Assembly: GCF_004193775.1 (NCBI RefSeq)
Contig: NC_041021.1
Location: 23,342,632-23,406,631 of the forward strand
Source: Glycine soja
Lineage: Eukaryota > Streptophyta > Magnoliopsida > Fabales > Fabaceae
Reading direction: 5' to 3'
Length of the DNA stretch: 64,000 nt
Shown here: positions 45,294 through 55,318 of the stretch, one piece after another
Layout of the letters: each line of letters starts with the position of its first letter
How positions within the stretch are numbered: the stretch's first letter is position 1
Notes under the pieces: model-generated
Database searches by the model: none
What the model was told of the DNA's origin: nothing
Seen by the model: the letters and a program-made list of their open reading frames with translations, nothing else
Made by a program: the position numbers and the translations under genes

Positions 45294-47101
45294 TGTCATA
45301 CCCTAATTTCGTCCGGGGACCATTGTTTGGTGGCATGCAACCTTCGCTTGACCACTTCGAGGTACTTAACACCCATCGTTAGGCAATCCGTGAAGTTCCA
45401 CGACATGCCAGAAGTCGAAAGGAAGCATTGTTGCGCAATCCGTAAAGTTCCGCAACATGCCGGAAATCGAAAGGAATCATTATTGCACAATCTGTAAAGT
45501 TCTGCAACATTTCAGAAGTCAAAAAGGGCATTGTTGCGTAATCCGAAAAGTTTTGTGACATTCCGGAAAGAAAATAAGCGTCGTTACATAATCCGTAAAG
45601 TTCCGTAACGTTACGAAAAAGGAATCAGTAAAAAAAAGTGAAAGAGGGTGTATTTAGTATAAAGGGGTGTGCAAATAGAAACCAGGCCCACTTGGGCCTT
45701 CCAGGGGGTTCCAACAGAAGGCGGTGCCTTCTGGTGGAAGCAACCCAGCTCGCTTGGGCGAGCTGGGCAGCAACCACCTCCCTCTTTTTCCCTATAAATT
45801 GGGGAAAGAGGGCAGAGTAATTTCGTTCAGCCCTTCTGGTATTTAGGATTCTCTTGAAATTAGTGAGAAAAATTGTTTCCGTGATGAAAATCCAAGCCAA
45901 GACGCTTCCGTAATGCTTCTGAGACGTTTCCGTGAGCGATTTCGTGAAGATTCTTCACCGTTCTTCATCGTTCTTCGTTCTTCGGTCTTCAACCGGTAAG
46001 TTCCCAAAATCAAATCTTCCAATTCATTCTATGCACCCTTAGTGGTCCCCACTTGTTTTGCGTGCTTTTATTTTTATTTCGTTTGTTTTCCGTACCCCCT
46101 TATGACGTGTTTTAACCATTTATTTAAGTCGTTTTCTCGCCTAATAAATAATAAAATGAATTTCCACCGATGATTTTAGTTGTAATGTCGTTTAAACTCT
46201 GTTGAAATAAAATCCAACCAATCTTTCACACCGTAACCACGTTTAAAACCAAAAGAGGCAAAATAATAATAAAATAATCAAAGTATCTTTGAATAAAATA
46301 ATCAAAAAATCAATTGGACGTTTTTCTTTGGGATTTTCCTTAATTGAATTGACTAATAACCAAAGTGAAACTAAGGCTAAAATCAACTCACAAATCAAGC
46401 TTTGTCCATAAAAATCACTTGAAAACCGTTTTAAGGTCCAACGCCTTAAAGGATCCTCTTTGCTTTTTATTGGTTAAACGTAGACTTTCGAAAGCAAAAA
46501 ATCAACATGTAACCTTGTCGCTATTTAAAAAAAAAACAAGAGATCATTAATGGTCCAACACCTTAATGTTCCTCTCCTTTCAAAAGAATCGAAAGATCGT
46601 TTAAATGGTCCAACACCTTAAAAATGACTTTTGTTCGGTAAAAACATATCTCGCAAATAAGGGATAAAAATAACTTAACCAACGTTCAGCTCTCAAAGAA
46701 TTATGTAGGTCTGATTTCCTTATCACAATTGAGGAATACGTAGGAGCAAGGGAAACACCCTTGTCGACCACAAAAAGATAAGGAAATACAAAAAACATAA
46801 AAAAGTATAAAAAAACAAAAAGACATAAAAAAAGGGAAAATAAAACTTTTTGAAATCATATTTGCACACTTGATTAAAGGTTATCGTCCCTTGTGACGGA
46901 CGCGTGGGGTGCTAATACCTTCCCTGTGCGTAAAAACAACTATCGAACCTTTCACACTTAAAGTTCGTAGACCACACCTTTTTCGGTTTTTCTGACGTTT
47001 TCCTCAAATAAACGTTGGTGGCGACTCCACGCATTTTCCTCCCATGGAAGACGCACCCGTGAGCCTCGTGTCGCCCTCCCGCCGAAGGGTAGGTTGCGAC
47101 A
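45294..47101 (+). mobile_element. 5' LTR of a plus-strand Ogre-like element
   Basis: Starts TGTCATACCCTAATTTCGTC and ends GGTAGGTTGCGACA; a primer site follows two bases later. Length is 1808 bp. It contains the inverted TACGTAG motif near 46700-46760. The fragment at 44930-45293 is the inverted counterpart of its last 364 bp. Confidence 0.92.
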
Positions 47102-47103
47102 GT

Positions 47104-47121
47104 TGGCGACTCCATTGGGGA
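47104..47121 (+). other. Primer-binding site (Ogre type)
   Basis: TGGCGACTCCATTGGGGA lies two bases after the LTR. Ogre-like elements use a site of this kind, usually assigned to tRNA-Arg; I did not check the tRNA. Confidence 0.82.
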
Positions 47122-48653
47122 CGGTATGTAACTCTTTGATACTTTTAATGTGTTTTTGAAATATATGCATGAGATAGATATTTATTCATTTGATGCACAC
47201 AAACACCAACACTATTTGTACACACGGTGAGTTGAAAAGAGGCCCTATACCCGGGTCCATGGGAACATAAGGAGTGGAGGTGAATCTGTGGTCATGCTGG
47301 GTCTCCGACTTGCTTGATAACAGTGAACCCTCATCTAGAGTTTTTCCCTTTGATAAACATGTTGTTGCTGGTAGTCCCTACTGCCGCAATATGTTTTTTT
47401 CAAAGGGGATGATACCTCTAGAAACCATCAAGAGAGATATGACCACCTTGGGAATTATCACTAAAAGAATTTTAGTTCCTCCCGTTTTGGTTCCTAAATT
47501 AGGGGCACGAAGTGAACACACTGCGTGCCTTTTAAACATTGCCATGCATATAACCTAAATGTCATGTACGCCTTTGTTGTATGATTATTTGTGGATATTG
47601 TCATACTGTGTACATCCCCGTGTTGTGCTTTTGCGCGTCTGCATCATGTCGTCACGCACACTTTGTATATTGGTCTCGTCTTTTGTCACGAGAAGCCGGA
47701 AGGTCCATATCACCTTCTTAACTGCACACATGCGGCACTATGCCCCCAAATCCGCAAGTAAGAAGAGATGATTTTTTGGGCTCTCGTCTCCGTGAATGCA
47801 TTCATATCATCCATCGCATAAGCATCTCTTCATGGCATCGTAATGGATGTATCGTTCCTGCAGTTGTCACTTATCATTTCATGTATTGCATTTTGAATAA
47901 GTTATTTCATCACCATGCATATGCATCTAACATGTTTTTTGCATACCTTTTGTTTTCATGTTTGCTCATGCATGATCCTTGCATTTTCCTCTGCAAAACA
48001 AAAACAAAAAAAGGAAGCATGAAAATTCACGATGTATTCTTAGTTGCATATGTTCGATACCATGAGCCAACCATGTTGGGATCATAAACCCGTTTCACAT
48101 AAAAACAAAATGATTGAACATGGTACCTAATGCATGGTGAACTAAGGAAAGATGTTTCTTCGGGCATCTCAATCTCATAATTACATTTGCCATGCATAGC
48201 TTAAGTATGCTTGAGTCATTCATCTTTATGAAATCTTGTTGAAGTATTGGCGATCAGAATTGCCATTCCTTGGATTACCGGGTTGAACCAAGCTCATGTT
48301 TTTACGAAAAGGTTCATCAAGTCAAGTTGAAGTATGGAAGTAACCATCTTGCAAAAAATTGGGGCGAAAGATGAATCGAGTTACATCGCTGCTCCATCTA
48401 CTGCCAAACACATTTAGGACTGTTGATGTCCCTGTTACTTCCAGTTTCACTTTGACCAGGATGTCATGGACCATGTTGAAAATCTAAATTGATTCAACTC
48501 GATCTCCTGCATAAAAATTCACAATACTTCAACTATGTATCATTCGTATACATCCATGCTTTTCATTGGTTGCATTGCTCATTGCATTCTTTCCTTGAAA
48601 AAAAATGAACTTAATCATTTTTATCAAAAAGGAAAGAACACGTTTTACGGTGC
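47122..48653 (+). other. Leader of plus-strand Ogre-like element
   Basis: No conserved protein motif. Short frames at 47274-48087 have no recognisable domain. Long leaders are usual in this lineage. Confidence 0.6.
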
Positions 48654-50745
48654 CCTTACCGAACCCGTGATAGAGCTAGAGTAATAGGTGAAGTAGAGGA
48701 GGTGCAAGAGTAGATGAAGGCCGACACAAAGGCCTTGAAAGAGCAAATGACCACAATGATGGAGGCCATGATGAGCATAAAGGAGATAATGGAGGTCAAT
48801 GTGGCTGCAATAGCCGCTACCAGCACCATTGTTAAGGTGGACCTGACCCCCCATATGGCTTCAACCAAATGAATCTTCCAACCTCAAATATGGTAGGCAA
48901 AGATTTGGGAAGTATGTGCGGCCCCCATTATGTGCAAATTCAAAACAAGCACGCCTTCCCGTCATATGGCTTGCCTCCCAACTATACACCACCCAATGTG
49001 GCGTACACTCCTGCTGAGGATGTCAATAACTCCACCCCCATACCCATTGAGAGCTGACAACCCCAAACTGATCATGCACATGTCTCTCAAACCGTGGGGG
49101 AGACACATGAAATTCCCCACCACAATCTAGCTGACTTCGAGCCTTGCCTCGGATATGCCATTAAAGGGCAAACAGTTGGTGGTATACCCCTGCAAAACAC
49201 TTTGGAGGGCCCTCAATTCCGCCCCTAACCACAACCCTTGCATTCCACAGTAGGTAAAATCCCTCCTATCATGGAAGGAATGGGAAAAGTTGGATCATCT
49301 AGAGGAAAGGCTTAGGGTCGTTGAAGGAGGCAGAGATTATGCCTTTATTGAAGTAGAAGAGTTGTTCCTAGTACCCAAACATGGTCATTCCCAAGTTCAA
49401 GGTGCCGGACTTTGACAAGTACAAGGGGACTACTTGCCCCAAGAACTATCTAAAGATGTATTGTCGGAAGATGGGGGCATAAGCAAAAGATGAGGAACTG
49501 CTGATACATTTCTTCCAAGAAAGTCGTACTGGGGTAGCTGTTACCTGGTACGCTAACTTGGAGCCTTCCCGAGTCCATTCTAGGAAGGACATAATGGTTG
49601 CCTTCGTTAGGAAATATCAGTACAATTTTGATATGGTTCCGGATAGGATGCAACTACAAAACATGAGCAAAAAGGGGCAGAGATCTTTCAAAGAATACGC
49701 CCAAAGGTGGAGAGACCTGGCAGCCCAAGTGGCACCCTCAATGATGAAAAAAAAATGAGGACAATAATAGTAGACACATTACCAGTATTCTACTATGAAA
49801 GGATGGTGAGCTATACACCTTCAAGCTTTGCGGATTTGGTCTTCGCCAGGTAAAGGATCAAAGCGGGTTTGAAAAGAGGCAAATTTAATCATCTTGCTTA
49901 GACGAATGAGAAAACTGGGGCAAAGGAAGAGGGTGAGAATGAAGGAGAAGCCCATGCTGCGACTGTCGTTCCTAAATAGAAAATCCCCTACCAGCTCAGC
50001 AAACATCATTACTCAGCCAATATCGAACCTTCTCATTCCCCACCACCCAATTATCCATAAAGGCCATCCCTAAATCAACCACAAAGCCTGTCTACCACAC
50101 AACCAATGCTAAACACCACCTTTAGCATGAACCAAAACACCAACCAAAAAGGAATTTTGCAACAAAAAGCCTGTAGGATTCACCCTAAATTCCAGTGTCA
50201 TATGCTAAACTTGCTCTCATATCTATTCGATAATTCAATGATAGCCATAACCCCTGCTTGGTTTCCTCAACCTCCATTTTTCTAAGGATACGACTTGAAC
50301 ACAACACGTGCATATCATGGAGGTGCCCTAGGGAATTCCATTGAGCACTGTATGACCCTGAAGCATAAGGTGTAAAGTCTAATTGATGCGGGCCGGCTGA
50401 AATTTGAGGAAAATTGCGTGTAAATGCTAACATTGACAAGCGACACCACACATGGGGCAATTTTGAAAGCTGTTGTTAGATGTCTCTAATGACTCATCAG
50501 GATTTTTAAGTCTATGCCATTATTGTAAACCATAGTTACAATGCTAAATAAAATGGATAAGTCTGACATCTTTGTCCCTCATCCTCTCGTAATTACATCT
50601 TTGCTTCCACTGGAATGTGGGTGCAAGCCATTGGTTTGTTTGCTCGAGCGACATGCGCTCCTGAGTGCTGACTTCCAAGACCGTTCAATCAGAGATTACT
50701 CATCTTGCACGTTGGTGGGGGTGCCATAAAACAAAGAGTAAAGTT
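48654..50745 (+). pseudogene. gag of plus-strand Ogre-like element, decayed and truncated
   Basis: The same gag as at 36163-38433 but from another copy. In order: VIGEVEEVQE-stop-MKADTKALKEQMTTMMEAMM (about 48690-48790), KFKVPDFDKYKGTTCP (49395-49440), FFQESRTGVAVTWYANLEPSRVHSRKDIMVAF (49510-49605), MVPDRMQLQNMSKKGQRSFKEYAQRWRDLAAQVAPSM (49630-49745), and a later NSIEHCMTLKHKV-stop-SLIDAGRLKFEEN (50330-50420). Several stops and frameshifts break it. Protease and pol are absent. Conservation fades after 50430 and the element ends near 50745. Confidence 0.8.
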
Positions 50746-50898
50746 CAAAACAAATAAGTTTCAAAATAAAAAAAAAGGGTTCAAAAAGAAAAAGAAAAAA
50801 AAGCATTTGATTGACTGTATTTCCAGAACATTCATGTGAACTCATTTTATCATTCCGGAAAGTTTTTCTTTTAGAGAGAAGTGAGTTATCAAGAATAG

Positions 50899-51140
50899 GA
50901 TGTGGGATAAATGGCCTCAGTTATCTTAAGAAAGGAGGGGGGGGGCGAATTAAGATACAAAGACTATTCCCCAATTAAACTTTCACTCTCCTTTTGTTTT
51001 TTTGGATTAATAATGCACCCTTAACATGAATTACTCAAAAGAAAATTCAAAATAAACTTCTTTAAAGCAAAAGATAAATAGAAATAAATAAAAGAAGTTT
51101 AAGGGAAAAGAGGAATGCAAACTTGATTTATACTAGTTCG
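50899..51140 (+). mobile_element. Copia-like LTR fragment
   Basis: 'tggcctcag', a run of G, and later ATACTAGTTCGGCCAC parallel the first 240 bp of the solo LTR at 29341. The match is interrupted by small indels. 50746-50898 before it is A-rich, without assignment. Confidence 0.65.
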
Positions 51141-51429
51141 GCCACTTGTTTTCTTTCCGTAAGGTTACGGGACCTTACGGGTCACGTAATTACTCCTTTT
51201 ATGGCTTTCGAAATGTTACAGAAACTCACGGATTGCGTAACAATGCTTCCTTTTGATTTCTGGCATGTTACGGAAACTCACGGATTGTGTAACAATGCTT
51301 CCTTTTGATCTCCGACATGTCACGAAACTTCACGTATTATACAAAAAAGGGTGCCAAGTACCTCGAAGCGGTCAAACAAAGGTTGCATGCCATCAAACAA
51401 TGGTCCCCGGATGAAATTAGGGTATGACA
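51141..51429 (-). mobile_element. Ogre-like LTR fragment (LTR start)
   Basis: Repeated 'cttccttttgat..c..catgt.acg' blocks and the end GGGTATGACA match 57150-57431. A polypurine tract follows, so this is the right end of a 3' LTR on the minus strand. Most of that LTR is missing. The fragment at 44930 could be its other end. Confidence 0.85.
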
Positions 51430-51446
51430 GTTGCCCCTCTTTACTT
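51430..51446 (-). other. Polypurine tract
   Basis: The minus strand reads AAGTAAAGAGGGGCAAC, adjoining the LTR start. Confidence 0.85.
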
Positions 51447-52250
51447 ACCTTTTATCGGAGATAAGAGGAAAGCAAAGATAAAACATTGATTTCGTCCGTC
51501 TTCGCCCTCTTCGTGATTAGTCCATGACGACTCCCATCTATCCTCCTTCTTTCTCTGCACGACACAAAACAAACACAAAAAAAACACCAATAACATAATA
51601 TAGACGTATACACAGGTTTAGAGAAGGAACTGATCAGAAAAATTAAAAAAAAACCATATTTTCCAGTCACCGGTGACTCCGCGCTTGATAACGGAGGACG
51701 CATGAACAACGCTAGGCAATCAATTCATGGGGCTCCGAATTGGATGGTGGAGGACACACGAACAACGCTAGGCAATCAATTCGTGGGGCTCCATACTTGA
51801 TGGTGGAGGACGCACAAACAGCGCTAGCCAATCAATTCGTGAGGCTCCGGATTCGATGGTGGAGGATGCATGAATGACAATCAATTCATGGGGCTCCGGT
51901 TAAGATTCGTTGGTGGAGGATGCACGAACAGTGCTAGGAAATTAATTCGTGGGGCCCCGGACTCGATGGTGGAGGATGCATGAATGACAATCAATTCATG
52001 GGGCTCCGGATAAGATTCATTGGTGGAGGATGCGCGAACAACGCTGGGCAATCAATTCATGGGGCTCCAGACTCGATGGTGGAGGATGTATGAAGGACAA
52101 TCAATTCATAGGGCTCCGGACAAGATTCGTTGGTGGAGGATGCACGAACAGCGCTAGGCAATCAATTTGTGGGGCTCCGGATAAGATTCATTGATGGAGG
52201 ATGCACGAACAGCGCTTGGCAATCAATTCGTGGGGCTCCGAACTCGACGG
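51447..52250 (-). repeat. Ogre-like 3' UTR with a roughly 55-bp tandem array
   Basis: 51447-51680 is 3' UTR. From about 51690 to 52250 run about ten units of 50-60 bp with GGTGGAGGATGCACGAACA, 'cgctaggcaatcaattc' and TGGGGCTCCGGA words. Some units lack the 'gcgctaggc' part. The array is cut at 52250 by LINE sequence. It occupies the same place as the arrays at 21990 and 57540 but has a different unit. Confidence 0.8.
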
Positions 52251-53048
52251 TGGTATCTTAAGCTTCCACAGAAACACAAAGCTCCCATCCACTGGATCCC
52301 CCCTTATTTCCTCCATCAAAAACTTGTAAGCAGTATTGGTCGAATAGATACCACTCGAATGTTGCTTCCAAATCCAAGAATCTGCTCCTTGTTGCTAAAC
52401 TGATATCAGTCCTGTTTCCTCTATGAATTCTGTAGCCATTGAAGCTTCACTATCGAATAGGTTTCTCCTCCAATTAAAATTCCATTCCCACCCTTCCTCC
52501 TTGTGGCTTCCCATGTGTCTGATAGTTTGCTATTGTTGGTTAGAAACTTGATAGAGCGAAGGAAATTTGTCCATTAAACTTCTGTCCCCCCCTAACCATT
52601 TGTCCTCCCAAAATTTGGTCATGTCTCCACAGTGCACCTTCCAGTGAATTTTGTCTTTTATTTTGATTGACTCCTCTATTTGATTGAGCTGCCTTTGGTC
52701 CTTCCAACAATGGGAGTGTAAGCTGCTATTTCTTCCCTCATCTAAATTTCTCCACCCCCATATAAATTTTTATCTACTGCCCTTCTGTATATGTATTTTG
52801 TGACTGCCACTGCCCAACCCTCTAATGTTGTAGGAAAACATATTCATCTATGAGTTTTCCTCTCTCCCAACTCCATAGCTTCATTTCTGTCTCTGGCCTC
52901 CATATCTGCAAAGCTTTGAATAAAACACAAGTGACATGTGTTTGCTTCCAAGCCTATGGTTGTCCCCAAGTCCCATAATTGCTGGGCCTCTTCCAACAGC
53001 TGATTGTTACAAGCAATTTTGCTTTTTAATCTCCCTTCTGCTTCCAAT
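52251..53048 (-). pseudogene. Internally deleted LINE copy B
   Basis: The minus strand from 53048 encodes EAEGRLKSKIACNNQLLEEAQQLWDLG, then after a stop MNMFSYNIRGLGSGS, which resembles the start of a LINE endonuclease ORF. It passes within a few residues to the C-terminal RT region: HWKVHCGDMTKFWEDKWLGG, WEWNFNWRRNLF, DSWIWKQHSSGIYSTNTAY and VFLWKLKIP, ending at 52251. The endonuclease body and the RT catalytic part are missing. Confidence 0.7.
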
Positions 53049-53155
53049 TTTTTTTTATCAGCAAAGGTAATCTATATATTAATTGGAGTACCAGAGGTAC
53101 TTTTTTTTTTGCTCAGCAAAAATAATATATATATTGCATAATGTACCAGAGGTAC
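53049..53155 (-). repeat. Duplicated LINE 3' tail
   Basis: Two tandem units, each a T-run (poly(A) on the minus strand) followed by 'cagcaaa...taatatatata' or similar and GTACCAGAGGTAC: 53049-53100 and 53101-53155. This is either two nested LINE ends or a dimeric 3' tail. Confidence 0.65.
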
Positions 53156-54265
53156 TAATAATACAAAAGGACCATATGAGTGGTTCCACAGCCAGACATT
53201 AATATTCTGAGAGGGAACCACTCTATGCATACTGATTTGGTATAGAAATTACATAAAGTAGATTCCTATCTATGTAATCCTCTACTGCTTCATAAAGCTT
53301 TTTGTAAAGTTGGTTGCCCATTGATTAAAATGGACTGTAAAGCCTTTCTCGAAACTCCTAAGCCAAGACCAAAGTAGAAACATTGCATCTTCAAATAGTG
53401 AATTAGCGTTGAAGGTTGCATTAGAGAACACTATATTATTTCTAAGCTTCCAAATAGACCAAGTTAAGGCTAACCACCAGTATTGCCATCTGTTTGTCCT
53501 TAGTCCATCGAGTTGAACACCAACATGTTGAAGAAAGTGTTGCTTTGGACTAAACAGGAATACGCCTTTAATCTGCAACCATGACATGGTGTCCCACCAG
53601 ATGGGTTGTATTTTACAGCAATGGAAAAACAGATAGGATGCATCCTCCTTTGAATTCTTGCAGAAAGGACATTGCAAATCTGTAATCTGTACCTGTCTCC
53701 TCCTCAAATTCTGTCGTGTTGGTAATCTATCTCTTATCAATCTCCATGCAAATACTGCAATCCTAGCTGGAATTTTTAATTTCCATAGCTTCTCAAAACA
53801 GTCCTCCTGTCTACCACCTGCTACTTCTTCCCCTAACAAGTTGTATGCAGTTCTTGTTGAATAGTGACCTGCTGGATCTCTAGACCATATCCAAGTATCT
53901 GTGCCTTGTTGCTGAATTGCTGAATCTTCAATGTCTGTGAGAAAATGAACTGCTGAATCAATTTCATTTTCAAAAAATGGCCTTCTCCAGGAGAGATTCC
54001 ACTCCCACCCTCCATCTGTATGTATTCCCATTGATCTTATGACTTGATGTTGCTATAGTGATTTTGAGTATAGTCTAGGATATTTTTCAGCCAATGATTC
54101 CTCCTCCCCATTCCACTTGTCCTCCCAAAACTTTATTTGGTCTCCGCTGCCCACACTCCACTTCATTCCCTGTTGGATAATTTGTCCTTGGTGTGAGCTG
54201 GTGAAAGCCTTTTGTAAGTCTCTCCACCAAACAGATTTGTTGCCTACCCTATCCACTTCAGCCAT
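53156..54265 (-). pseudogene. LINE copy A: RT C-terminal and zf-RVT region
   Basis: The open frame 54031-53282 is 249 codons. A stop near 54051 separates it from the upstream part (54250-54054: KSVWWRDLQKAFTSSHQ, MKWSVGSGDQIKFWEDKWNGEEESLAEKYPRLY). Downstream it reads WEWNLSWRRPFFENEI, DTWIWSRDPAGHYSTRTAYNLL, FEKLWKLKIPARIAVFAWRLIRDRLPTRQNL, LQCPFCKNSKEDASYLFFHC, whose Cys and His residues form the zf-RVT motif, and WQYWWLALTWSIWKLRNNIVF. This is the C-terminus of a plant LINE ORF2. The RT catalytic domain is absent because (CA)n follows. 53156-53281 is 3' UTR. Confidence 0.87.
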
Positions 54266-54547
54266 AGAAACACACACACACACACACACAGAAACACACA
54301 CACATACACGGACAGACAGACACACACACACACACACATAGAAACACAAACACAGCCACACACACACACACACACACAGAGCCACACACACACACACACA
54401 CAGAAACACACACACACACAGAACACAGACACACCCACACACACACACAACCACACACACACACACACACACACACAGGCACACACCCACACACACACAC
54501 ACACACACAGAAACACACACACACACACACAGAAAAACACACACACA

Positions 54548-54579
<32 letters not shown>

Positions 54580-54668
54580 AACACAGAAATACACACACAC
54601 ACAGCCACACACACACACCCACACACACACACACACACAACCACACCCCCCCCCCCCCACACACACAG

Positions 54669-54702
<34 letters not shown>

Positions 54703-54838
54703 ACACACCCACACACCCATACACACACACAACCATACACACACACACACACACACAAACACAGAAACACACACACACACACACAGAAACACACACACGC
54801 ACACACACACATACACACACAAAAACACACACACACAG
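54266..54838 (+). repeat. (CA)n microsatellite, about 570 bp, inside LINE sequence
   Basis: Almost pure CA dinucleotides broken by periodic GAAA, GCC, GA and CC words and an 11-C run (54647-54657). It gives long Cys/Val frames on the minus strand that are not proteins. LINE sequence lies on both sides. Confidence 0.97.
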
Positions 54839-54918
54839 ACCCTCATTAGCCCTGTCAGTCCTTCAGCCACTAAATCAAAGAGTAATGGAGCCAAAGGGTC
54901 TCCTTGTCTCAACCCTCA
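54839..54918 (-). pseudogene. LINE RT fragment beyond the microsatellite
   Basis: The minus strand encodes LRQGDPLAPLLFDLVAEGLTGLMR, a conserved block of plant LINE RT, and then runs into the (CA)n. On the right it ends at 'catgatacacacac'. Confidence 0.8.
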
Positions 54919-55318
54919 TGATACACACACACATATACCCAACTACAATATTAAAGCATAAGCACCCTTCAAACCCAGCATTTGAAATTAGTTACATAAA
55001 CAATTGCTGATGTCTATATTTGTCTATAATTGAATTTGACCTTTTGTATGTTCTTGTATGTGATTCGTGTAATTTGCTATATAAACAACTGTTGTTCATG
55101 GTGAGTGAACCTTAGATTCCCATTTGAGACTGAATGCAATGACTCTTGTGGACAGTTTGCATTAGCCATTGCATTTAGTCTTGAATTGTCCGTTTGGACA
55201 GTTTGGGGAGATTGGCATTTTTATGTTAGATTCATTCGTGAAGGTTATTATTATTTTCATTAATTTGATTAAATTTCGGTTCAATGCATTTCAAGTTGTT
55301 CTCCGAGTGCATACTTGA
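54919..55318. other. Unassigned 400 bp
   Basis: Begins with a short 'acacacacacatata' tract. 'ggacagttt' occurs twice (55151, 55196). No protein, LTR end or RNA gene was recognised. Confidence 0.4.

Noticed and set aside
50741..50830. Poly(A)-tailed retrogene or LINE end in the A-rich stretch
   Set aside because: A-rich on the plus strand, but no coding or LINE sequence adjoins it and no target duplication was found.
54053..54912. Cys/Val-rich proteins of 190-260 residues
   Set aside because: Pure products of reading (TG)n in its frames; the only real coding parts are the LINE edges.
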